Source: Sceloporus undulatus (lineage: Eukaryota; Chordata; Lepidosauria; Squamata; Phrynosomatidae). Taken from it: a stretch of 64,000 nucleotides of DNA. Under the pieces are notes generated by a model. It ran no database searches. It worked only from the letters and a program-made list of their open reading frames with translations, and was not told where the DNA came from. Position 1 is the stretch's first letter. Every line of letters starts with the position of its first letter. This document shows, in pieces, positions 54,746 to 64,000 of the stretch. Made by a program: the position numbers and the translations under genes. The DNA lies in assembly GCF_019175285.1 (NCBI RefSeq), contig NC_056528.1:15321569-15385568 (forward strand), given 5' to 3'.

Positions 54746-55170
54746 CAACTGCAATACAATTATATATGCCCACGAATAGTTGGGTGCCTTCCGTTTGCAG
54801 CTATCGGAGGATGGAAAATCTGTTTCCAAACTTCAAAAAGTAGATTAACTTTCAAACAGTGAAGGATGAAATGGTTTGGATATTCATAAGGTCCTCCTTG
54901 GGCCACGTTTCAAAGTTAATGTAGAACAGCACCATCTAGTGACAACTATCATGATTAATGTGCTTTATTACCCTACTCTTTAGTAGGATTAAGAGTAGGA
55001 CCATCGTTGGTCTCAGGCTTACCATCTACAAGGCCTAACATGAGAGAAAAGGGGATGAGAAGGGAGAAAGGAGAAAGTGAACTGCGCTTGCGAATTCTTG
55101 GTTGCAATGTTCTTGTCACTATCGGTTGGAATGGGAAGCAGTTGAAGGAAAAGATATGTTTCCCGTCACC

Positions 55171-55210
<40 letters not shown>
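55171..55210. repeat. (AAT)n microsatellite
   Basis: About 13 TAA/AAT units. Confidence 0.97.
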
Positions 55211-55211
<1 letters not shown>

Positions 55212-55259
55212 TATTTATTTATACCCCACTCTTCAGCCAAAAGGTCAGAAGAGAGAGAG

Positions 55260-56210
55260 GGGAGGAAGAAGGAAATGTGAGGAAGGAGTATTTGTGTGAC
55301 CACAAACCTCATTCCCTTTCGTTCAAGTGGAGGAATCTGCCTGTTTTCCTTTCTCTTTTCATTCATATTCTTTCCGGTTTGTTCCCATCCCACTTCTAAA
55401 TGAGTCTATGGAAAACTGTATAGGTCCAGGTCCACGATCGTGTTTATGTGACTTTTGCAAGCAATTTCCTCGCATGTGCACAATTTTCACGCCCATTATT
55501 TTGACTGGAGGACTTCTTTGCAACGCCCAGCAATGTGTGAAAAGGAAAGAATCATTGCATGATGGTTTGCAGATGTGTCGGGGGCCCTGTGAATGAGGTT
55601 GCTTTATGTTAGGATGGAAAGCAAAACATCTTTAAATTCCCAACATTGTTGAAAGCATCGAATGGAATACATTGGATTCCACTCAGGCAGCTGCCATTCT
55701 TGGAGGCCAAGTCTATTGTGCATTAACTCATAGGTAAGTCCCTACTGCTGTGAATTCAATGAATGCAAAGAAAAGTGGGTATGTTCAGCATTCCACATTC
55801 AATGCTCATTCCTTCTGGCATCCAAATTGGGCAATAGCCGGTGTTGACAAGAACATCTGCAAAGGATAAGGGCCAAACATGGACGCAAAAATGCAGGCAT
55901 GACGGAAATGGCTTCGCCTACATGCTGAGATCCAGGCTTATCTTTGACCATAATGTTAATCCACTTCCAAAAATAGTAGCTCTGTGTTTAGTGAGCCTAG
56001 ATGTACAAAGGGACCTGATGGGTCATCCATCTTAAAATCCTCCACTTGCGGAGTCTTGTTCTATTAAAAACGAGGAAAGTGGTAATGGGTCACCATCTGG
56101 ACTTGATCAGCGATGGCTGGTGCTTTCCATGTGAGTTGGGCAATGAATGAACTCCAGCCTTTAATCTGAGTTTTAAAAGCTTTCCAAGGTGATGGGCCAC
56201 TTTTTTCACA
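55260..56210. other. Intergenic stretch, nothing recognised
   Basis: No exon-like or repeat structure recognised. Confidence 0.45.
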
Positions 56211-56212
56211 GA

Positions 56213-57010
56213 GTCATAGAATCATAGAATGATGGAGTTGGAAGAGACCCCAAGGACCACCCGCTCCAACTCCATTCTGCCATGCAGGAAGACACAATCC
56301 AAGCACTACTGACAGATGGCCATCCAGACCCTGTTTAACCATCTCCAAAGAGGGAGACTCCATCAGCCTCTGAGGGAGTGTGTCCCACTATTGAACAGCT
56401 CTTACTCTCAGGAGGTTCTTCCTAATGTTTAGATGTAACCTCTTCCTGTAGCTTTAATCCATTGCTCAGTGTCCTAGTCTCTGGAGCAGAAGAAAACAAG
56501 CTTGCTCCATCTTCAATATGACATCCCTTCAACTATTTAAACAAGGCTATCATATCACCTCTTAACCTTCTCTTCTCCAGGCTAAACATACCCAGCTCCC
56601 TAAGCCACTCCTCATAGGTATGGTTTCCAGACCTTTCACCATTGTTGGTCAGCCTCCTCTATACATGTTCCAGCTTGACCACCTCCTTCTTGAATTGTAG
56701 TGCCCAGAACTGGACACAAGAGTCCAAATAAGTACATATGACCGAAGTAAGTAAGTATGTATGACCGAAGCAAAATAGAGTAGTACTGTTACTTCCCTCG
56801 ATCTATCCGCCTATTGATGCAGCCTAGAATTGCATTGGCTTTCTTGGCTGCTACATCACATTGCTGGCTCTTGTTCAGCCTGTGGTCCCACTAAGACCCC
56901 TAGATCCCTTTCGCATGTGCTGGTGTCCCCGAATCCTATATCTGTGCATTTCATTTTTACTGCTCAACTGTACGTAGTATCCTACATTTCTCCCTGTTGA
57001 AATTCAAGTA
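56213..57010 (-). mobile_element. CR1 LINE 3' fragment, about 800 bp
   Basis: Longest CR1 in the window, reversed: agaatcatagaatgatggag, ggttcttcctaatgtttaga, tctggagcagaagaaaacaa, ctcttctccaggctaaacat, cccagaactggacacaag, tgcattggctttcttggctg and tgcatttcatttttactgct. An in-line short duplication (agtaagtatgtatgaccgaa) occurs at about 56735-56770. Confidence 0.93.
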
Positions 57011-57129
57011 GGGGATTGTGGATTAATTTCAATAAGGGGATTATGTACATTTTAAGTATACATGTATTTTGTATTTTATGTTGTATTTTTGTGTTGTAAC
57101 CTACCTCAATCCTTTTGGGAGAGGTGAGA

Positions 57130-57139
57130 NNNNNNNNNN
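57130..57139. other. Assembly gap (10 N)
   Basis: Ten N bases at the edge of a (TTA)n tract. Confidence 1.

Positions 57140-57195
<56 letters not shown>
57140..57195. repeat. (TTA)n microsatellite
   Basis: About 18 units directly after the gap. A second (TTA)n tract lies at 57416-57447, on the other side of a miniature DNA element. Confidence 0.97.
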
Positions 57196-57196
<1 letters not shown>

Positions 57197-57414
57197 AATC
57201 AGCCCTCCTTATCCATGGATTTTTTTATCCACGGATTCAAACATCCAAGGCTTCAAAATATTAAAAAATATCATCAATTCCAAATAGCAAACCTTGATTT
57301 TCTATTTTATACAAGGGGCATCATTGTACAATGCCATTATATTTATTGGGACATGGGCATCTACAGATTCTGGGAGTCCTGGAACCAAACCCCAGAGGAT
57401 AACAAGGACCCACT

Positions 57415-57416
<2 letters not shown>
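57197..57416 (+). mobile_element. Tigger-like miniature element between (TTA)n tracts
   Basis: Forward copy: cagccctccttatccatgga, atccacggattcaaacatcc, then ggaaccaaaccccagagg and aaggacccactgtatt. Probably inserted at a TA within the microsatellite. Confidence 0.7.
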
Positions 57417-57451
<35 letters not shown>

Positions 57452-57522
57452 TACTTTGGGGCCAGGATTTTTGAATACTGACAATTATTTTTTCCACCAC
57501 AAGCAGCCCTGCACCCAAATAT

Positions 57523-57643
57523 ATCCCAAGGAGCTCAAAGATGGGTCAGATTTTTCCCATCGAAACATATCACTCCTTGAAACCTCTGGATAACAGTACG
57601 AGAGGAGGATGAGCAATTCGTCAGAGCATTCCTTTCAGCACTG
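57523..57643 (+). repeat. Local direct duplication, copy 1
   Basis: 121 bp starting atcccaaggagctcaaagat. Aligns without gaps to 57871-57991; the first 26 bases are identical, the rest is diverged (roughly three quarters identical overall by eye). Confidence 0.8.
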
Positions 57644-57870
57644 TAAGCACAGAGGATGTGTCTTCTACTTTACCAACAGTAACTAGGGTCTCAGTTGTAG
57701 TTTGACGGTAAAATAACATTCTGGGTTTCCCCTCTAGTTTGAGAAACAGCAACAAAACAGCAACAGTCCACAATCTATAAGCTGCGTTGGACAAAACTCT
57801 CCCACTCCCCCATTTCAAGTATCCGTGGTGAAAAGCCCAAGCCAAAGATGTTTACACCAAAACATGGGAA

Positions 57871-57991
57871 ATCCCAAGGAGCTCAAAGATGGGTCACCTC
57901 TTCCCCGTCAAAACGTATCATGCTTTGAAATCTCTGAATAACGGTAAGAGCCGATGACAAACAATTTGTCAATGCGTTGCGGTCAGTGATG
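57871..57991 (+). repeat. Local direct duplication, copy 2
   Basis: Partner of 57523-57643 at an offset of 348 bp. No known repeat family was recognised in either copy. Confidence 0.8.
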
Positions 57992-58908
57992 CCCAGGGTA
58001 TTCTTGGCAAAGTTACTCATTCTTTCCCCCAGTTTAGATGCACCATGGAGGAAGAAAACCCAACCCTGAGCATCTGTGATGCTTCCATGAAGTCAAGAGC
58101 AAATGGCGGAAACTGCACCGTTCGGTTGATGTGGTTTGCTCAATCCGTGAACGCTGGGAGCTTTTCCCCAGCATTTTGGGACACTGACTGTCAGAGCAAC
58201 CACATGAGATGCTCTATTTTGTATTTGTGAATCCTGAAATGACTGGTCCCCTTTTTAAAACCAAGTCAGCATTCTTTGTTTGCAGGCACATTAAATTGCT
58301 GTTTGATGTCTTCTCCTTTCTTCTGCACAGATTCTTAACATTGACTGTGGATGTGCAGCCCTTAAACTCTACAAAGGCGCATGCCAAATAAAACATGTTC
58401 AGTGTTTAAGGTGCCACAACATTATTTGTTGATCATCCAGAATTAGCTTCATCTGGCTCATTGCTTCTCTTCAATGCCAGCCCAGAATGTCCACAGATTT
58501 CGCAATAAGGGCAAAGAGCTCTAACTAGTGGACCATCTGCACACTAATGATGATTCCTTTCCATATATTTGTGTGATCCATGTGGCTGTTAGTGAGCACA
58601 GAAGACACAAGGGATGCCTTTGGGATGCCATTTGTCAAAGGATTGAATGAAAATTCTCCTGAACCTATCCTCAAAGGGCCTTTGTTGTAGCTGTGGTATC
58701 AGAACCCACCATCAGATATGGTCAGCTCTTGAAGCAGATCATGAAGAAGAGCAGCCATAACTACTTCTATCCCAAAACTGGAACAGAACTTTCAGCCAAT
58801 CCATATATTATCCACATAGTATCAGTGGTGTTTCCGGTCGGCCAAGTGAACCGTATCTTACAAACAGCTCAACGTGAAGTTTCAAACAGGCAATTGCGTT
58901 CATCTTGG

Positions 58909-59122
58909 TGGTGGCCTTCAAGTCATTCCCAACTCATGGAGACCCTAAGGGTTTTCTTGGCAAGGTCTGTTCAGAGGAGGTTTGCCCTTGCCTTACCCTG
59001 AAACCGAGAGAGGGTGACTTGCCCAACATCACCCAATGGGTTTCCACGACTGAGCAAGGACTCGAACCCTAACCACCAGAGTTTTAGTCCAGTGCTTGCA
59101 CCACTACACCACACTGTCTCTC
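58909..59122 (-). mobile_element. Sauria-type tRNA-derived SINE
   Basis: Reverse copy: gtggccttcaagtcattccc, gggttttcttggcaaggtct, aggactcgaaccctaaccac, ccactacaccacactgtctc. Confidence 0.92.
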
Positions 59123-59149
59123 ATTCAGCTTGGTATTGAGAGCTAATCT

Positions 59150-59980
59150 CTACACAAACCAAGACTTCTCTTTTTTTGCTGGAAAGTGTCCAGAGAAAGT
59201 CAATCAAGATGATTAAAGGTCTGGAAACCCAGACTTCTGAGGAGCAGCTTAGAAGATTAGGTATGTTGATCTTGGAGAAACGGCAGGTGAGGTGATAGCT
59301 ATTTTTACATCTCTGGAGGGATGGCATGCAGAAGATGTAGCCAGCTTGCTTTCTGCTGCTCCAGAGATCAGGATGGACCCATGGATTCAAATCACAAGAA
59401 AAGAGATCCCACCTTTACCTCCTGGTAGTAAAAGCTATTCCACAGTGAAAACTACTGCCTCAGAGAACGGTAGACTTTCCTTTATTGGAGATCTTTAAAT
59501 AGATGTTGGGTGGCCATTTCTTCATTTAATGATGTGAAGTCGAAGGCTTTCATGGCTGGCATCCATAGTTTTTTGTGGGTTTGGGGAGCTATGTGGCCAT
59601 GTTCCAGAAGAGTTTATTCCTGATGTTTCACCAGCATTTGTGGGTGGCATCTTCAGAGAATGATGGCATGGAAGAGAATGGGGTGTGTGTGTGTGTATAC
59701 ACATACATACACACTGTGTTGGATATATATACCCAGGGTCAAAAGGATGTGTGTGTGTGTGTGTGTGTGTATCCATCCCACTCTCTTCCATGCCAGCATT
59801 CTCTGAAGATGCCAGCCACAGATGTTGGCAAAATGTCAGTAAGAAACTCCTCTAGAACATGGCCACATAGCCTGAAAAACCCACAAGAAAACTACTTTAA
59901 TGATGTTTTCTGCATAGGGATGGGGATGGACTATATGGCCTTCCAGCTCTATGAATCTCTGGATTCTACGAATCTATAAT
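59150..59980 (+). mobile_element. CR1 LINE 3' fragment interrupted by an insertion
   Basis: Left part 59165-59535 (gaaagtgtccagagaaagtc, ggtctggaaacccagacttc, ttctgctgctccagagatca, gatctttaaatagatgttgg). Right part 59907-59978 (ttctgcatagggatggggat, atgaatctctggattctacg), which ends in the CR1 3' repeat. The part between is a separate insertion. Confidence 0.85.
59536..59895. mobile_element. Inverted-repeat element inserted in CR1, possibly Penelope-related
   Basis: 360 bp with inverted arms of about 140 bp: gaaggctttcatggctggca .. tttgtgggtggcatcttcag, and its inverse ctgaagatgccagccacaga .. ctgaaaaacccacaag. They flank a (GT)n/(TATA) centre near 59690-59775. It is flanked by the 11-bp duplication tttaatgatgt at 59525-59535 and 59896-59906. 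The arm sequence resembles reptile Penelope-like element ends as I remember them; that assignment is tentative. Confidence 0.75.
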
Positions 59981-59989
59981 GTCGCCGGT

Positions 59990-60650
59990 GAGAAGCCCAC
60001 TGACTGTCTGTGATCCGTTTTGAGCCTGACCCTGATGCACCGACATAACTTGGCCTATCGACTTCTGTGCCGATGACGCATGTTTGGCAAGCTTAAAGTC
60101 AAAAGGCATCTTGAAAGTCAAACTGAGACTACCAGCCTGAAGGAGTCTTTCGCAATGTGACCTGACAAGACTTCCTGAAGTAATAATAATAATAATAAAA
60201 TAAGAACACAAAGCTGTGTTTCCCGGAGAGTATGAGACCAAAAGGCACAGAGGCATATTAAACAGTTTCAAATATCACCCGGGAGAAAACCTTGCTCTCA
60301 TTACGGTTCAAAGGGCAACAACATTTATCAGAGGCAGCCCAAGACATTTTGCTGCCTGATGCAAAGGACAATGAATGGGATTTTTTAAGGCTCGTGAATG
60401 AAGGTTGATAGTAGACCAAATTCAGCAGCTTATGCAGTGACACAGCACTGGCTTTACTCTGGCTCAGTAACCCAGGTTTCCTCCATCATAAGGAGATCTG
60501 CTCTTTGGTTTCAAGTAGGAGCATTTAACTGCATGGCCCACAGGTACTGGAAAAACACCTGTGCATAGCAACACTTCAGGCTGGCATGAAGCAAACAATG
60601 GAGCTCTGTAAGTCATAAAACCAACCCTTCCTGCTTGTCCTCCACCTGAC
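59990..60650. other. Intergenic stretch with a short (TAA)n run
   Basis: (TAA)n at about 60180-60200; otherwise nothing recognised. Confidence 0.5.
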
Positions 60651-60767
60651 TTGGGTCATGTTACTGGGGCAAGCCCCTGAAGGGAAGGAGGATGTGATGA
60701 TACGGTTTTGCAAGAGGCGGAAACAGGTTGCAAGTTGCAACACCGACTAGCCATAGACCTGCTAGCT

Positions 60768-60843
60768 GCAAAGGAAAAGAAAGAAAGAGAAAGACCGAGA
60801 GGGAGAGAGGAGAAACAGAGAAACAGAGTGAGAGGGAGAGAGG
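60768..60843 (+). repeat. Purine-rich low-complexity stretch
   Basis: About 75 bases almost entirely A or G. Confidence 0.9.
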
Positions 60844-61244
60844 CCATCCTCCACCACAAGAAACATGGTCTGAGTTATTATCAATGGTAAGAGCAAAACA
60901 GCTACACCTAAATGTCAGTTTTTGAATATAGCTTTGCTGTTCCAGTCATGCAGAGTGGGAAGCCTAGGAAAATGAAGTCCTTTTGGAAGTCTTGTTTCCC
61001 TGGGACATTATCTTTCTTGCTATCCTTGTGTATTGCTTTTTTTCCATGGATCATTTGCAAACGAAGGATTCCTTCCCGCGTCGTTTCTTTGTCCCAAGCG
61101 TGGAAAGGGAAAGGGTGAGAACTTGCTGCATCACTGCTTTTCAAAGGCTTGGCCAGAAAAAAATGAGGCAGTTCTGTTATCTTCCTGACTTGATTTATTA
61201 ACATTGCATGGATTTCCCCCAGCCCTGTCAATATTTCACAGATG

Positions 61245-61620
61245 AGAACAAAGACCCAAGGGTCAACCAACATCAGAGTATGATGGGAAAAGATGGGGAA
61301 GAACAGACAAACTTGGAGAGGCTGCAGAAGATTGCTTTTGCCTGGGCCAACTGGGAAGGACAGGATTCTGCCCCTTCCTCTTCTCTTTTCTCCCTTTGTT
61401 GAGACAACTGAGCGCAAACTACTTCTGTACTTTGGACTCAGTTTGCAGCAATTGAACTAAGGAGGAGGACAAGAGGAGGAAGGTGGGAGGAGGAGGGAAA
61501 CCGGGACATTTTAAAAGCAGCTAAACAAGTTGGAAGGCAGAGGGTTCACTGAGACTATCCCTGTACAATTGGGGGAATTGGAGGATATACTCCTCCTATA
61601 TTGAAGGCTGTAACATATCT
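61245..61620 (-). repeat. Unclassified interspersed repeat, copy 3 of 3
   Basis: Inverse of the family at 10019 and 39993: ttgcttttgcctgggccaac, tttgcagcaattgaac, gaaaccgggacattttaaaa. Confidence 0.6.
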
Positions 61621-62640
61621 CAGTTTCTGAAAATGGGAAGTTTCTCTATGCAATGGCAATTGGTTGAAATTCTGTTGTTTCCAGTAAGTTTCTGCCAGTG
61701 TTGTAATCCTTTGGCACCAACTTTCCAACCAAGGTTGGCTCTACTCATAGTTGTGGATTCTGTGCCTGGCTTTGAGTTGACCACAGATGAAAAGAGATTT
61801 ATTTGGGGTGCAGGAGACAATGTGCAAGGATGTATCTAGATGACAATGGTGCAGGATTTTATCATGTTTCCACAATTTGGGCCGTTGCATGACCTCTCCT
61901 TCACTCCTCTTCCAGTCTTCATTTTTCTGGATATACCTCTATGGAAAACCAACCTTGCCCTTGTAGCTTCTCATAAGTCAGAGAAGTCATCATGGCTGAA
62001 TGGAGTCCATCCAATTCTGACGCAAAGTCGGGTCTTTCCCATTGTGGCAAGTGGCATGAGAAAGAATAATCTCATTGAGATTAGGCAGGATCTCAGTGTT
62101 GGTCATTTCTAGTGTCAAACTGATACGTTTCCCCAGGGATTTTGCATTGACATCTGCCTCTAGATTTTAATGAATTCAGGTTATAATTGTTTTTTTATGG
62201 TTGGATTATTTTATCTATTTTTGCCAGCTCTTCAATAAATGAATCACACCAGTGGCATGGTGGTAAGAATAACATCACTGAGCACATCTCTACACACATA
62301 AATGCGTTGGCGCATGTGACATGCTCAACCAAGCTCCCGTTCTTAGAAAACCAAAAGTATCATTGAACAAAAATGGCATATCCCAAGAGATCCTTTTATT
62401 ATAATTATTACTACCATATTTTCTCTTTCCTCCCTTCCTGGCCCTTGTCACCAAATCGGGATAAAAGACGTCTCACAGAATTCTCTAGACTAAACCAAAG
62501 CCAGGGAAACAGATGTCCTCTGAAAACCACATCCTTTCTTTTTACGTCTAAGGACATTTTACTACAATGAGATAAATGAGGGTGTGATGGGAAAGACATA
62601 TCCAAAAACATCATTTGAGTAAATGCTTGAGGGGTTTGGG
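61621..62640. other. Intergenic stretch, nothing recognised
   Basis: Only short open frames; no repeat named. Confidence 0.5.
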
Positions 62641-62852
62641 GGGGGTTGTTGTTGTTGTTTTATATTGATCTTTGATACACAGTTTTCTGTTGGCTTGTTT
62701 GTTCAGCCTGCAGCTATGTAGCCGGAAAAATTCGGAGTTGCTGCTGCAGCTGTTGTAAAGATGAGGAGGAGACTAAGAGAGAGCTTTCAGCCCAACCAGA
62801 GGGAAAAGGTAAAAGATGCTGAATTATCCCTGTATGGTAAGATATTTCTACT

Positions 62853-63068
62853 TTGATGTTGTGGCGTGCCTTCAAGTCGTTCCCTAAATGGAACCTATCA
62901 CAAGGTTTTCCTGGCATGCTTCTTCAGAGGGAGTTTGCCATTGCTATCCTCTGAGGCTGAGAGAGCATGACATGCCCAAAGTTACCCAGTGGTTTACATG
63001 GCCAAGCAAGGATTCAAACCCTGATCTCCATTGTCTTAAATTGCAAACCACTACATCATGCTGGTTTA
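62853..63068 (-). mobile_element. Sauria-type tRNA-derived SINE
   Basis: Reverse copy: ggcgtgccttcaagtcgttc, gagtttgccattgctatcct, aaggattcaaaccctgatct, accactacatcatgctggtt. Confidence 0.92.
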
Positions 63069-64000
63069 CTAAGAGAGTACAATCTGGTGAGTGTGACATG
63101 AGCAATGTGGAAGAGACCAGAATAATAACTCTAGATGCTTGCAGTTAAGGTATATTTATTCTACCAAGGAAACTATCCCAGGTTAGGAAAGGAGATAAGC
63201 AGAAGAAATGCAACAGATGTGGTCACAGAAGCCCCTAAAAGATTTGCTAGGAGACATCACTAGAGAGGATGGTGCCTCCGCAACACTGCGATAAAGGGAG
63301 CTATGTAAGTTGGTCATCCTCCTTGAAGAAGGTGGGAATTGATCGCAACATGGAAGAAGGAAACAAAAGGACCTAAGGAGTGGTTTGTGCTGTGGCCTGA
63401 TAAATCCCCCATTTTTAATATTATTTTACCTTTGAAGAAAAACTGAATATATATCTTGGTTTCAAAATGCTTCCAGACACTTCCTAAGCTCACTCTTGTG
63501 GAAGGTGGAGGCATCTCCTAGGCCTAAAATGTCCCTTCTGATTTGGTTTGTAAGGAATTCCAGAACTTACGTTCTGCAAACTACTTTCTCTAGAATAAGG
63601 GTGGGAAACCATGAAAGACACAGACAATTTTAACCCAGCCAAAGTGGGGCGTTTAGGAGCTTTGGGCAGTTTGGAAGAGATTTGGGGCCAGAAAAATGTC
63701 CCCCGTGATCCATGGGCTGCTGTTTTCTATCCTGGATTGCAATGGGTGTTCCCCCACAAATGGTGATAAGTCAACTTCTACAAGTTTCTCCTTCAGCTCC
63801 GTGGGGTTCTGGATTTTGAATTTCAGTTTTGTCCCGATGGTGCCACCATCCAAAAGCACCACTTCTCACCACCGGTTGCACTTGTTCCTGCTACACCTCT
63901 CCTCCCAAAAGCTAGCGTGCATGTTTTCCAGCTCTTAGCTCTTCCTCCGAATCTGATTTTTTCCCCCTCCTTCTTATGTCTGTACAGTTCCACAAGTAAC
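63069..64000. other. Window end, no gene recognised
   Basis: A 69-codon reverse-strand frame at 63653-63862 has a protein-like run (GTIGTKLKFKIQNPTELKEK) but no family I recognise and no clear splice borders. It could be part of an unknown exon or a pseudogene piece. Confidence 0.3.

Overview
The window is vertebrate nuclear DNA: small exons with GT/AG borders in long introns, and dense interspersed repeats. The repeat set points to a squamate reptile, probably an iguanian lizard. It includes tRNA-derived Sauria-type SINEs ending in ACA repeats, SINEs with a 5S rRNA-derived head, BovB and CR1 LINE pieces, a SPIN-like hAT element and many foldback DNA elements. This identification rests on repeat families recognised by eye, not on a search.

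Three genes lie head to tail on the + strand. (1) Positions 1142-12861 hold the last 12 coding exons of tenascin-C (TNC): fibronectin III repeat D, repeats 6, 7 and 8, and the complete C-terminal fibrinogen-like globe. A 3'UTR probably runs to about 15.6 kb. (2) TNFSF8 (CD30 ligand) has four coding exons between 24301 and 32785 (225 aa). Its 3'UTR carries an AU-rich element and a poly(A) signal near 33.3 kb. (3) TNFSF15 (TL1A/VEGI) has four coding exons between 43657 and 48933 (234 aa), with a poly(A) signal near 50.1 kb. The human chromosome 9q32-33 cluster has the same order and relative orientation, so the neighbourhood is conserved synteny. TNC is a secreted matrix glycoprotein. The other two are type II membrane TNF-family cytokines whose C-terminal TNF-homology domains signal to immune and endothelial receptors (CD30 and DR3 in mammals).

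The remaining sequence is intron or intergenic: 15.6-24.2 kb, 33.3-43.5 kb, and 50.2-64.0 kb, where no gene was recognised. These parts hold nested and foldback mobile elements. Notable structures are a SPIN-like element with a perfect 8-bp target duplication in TNFSF8 intron 1, an in-line trimer of 5S-type SINEs in the last TNC intron, a 66-bp satellite grown from a SINE tail and holding an assembly gap, a 39-bp minisatellite beside TNFSF8 exon 2, a palindromic element inserted in a CR1 with an 11-bp duplication, a 425-bp palindrome carrying a second element in one arm, and a GC-rich 560-bp inverted-terminus element. Assembly gaps (N) lie at 3021-3030, 44139-44148, 53241-53340 and 57130-57139.

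No wholly new molecular system was found. The best novel leads are the mobile-element structures and lineage-specific cysteine changes in the two TNF ligands.
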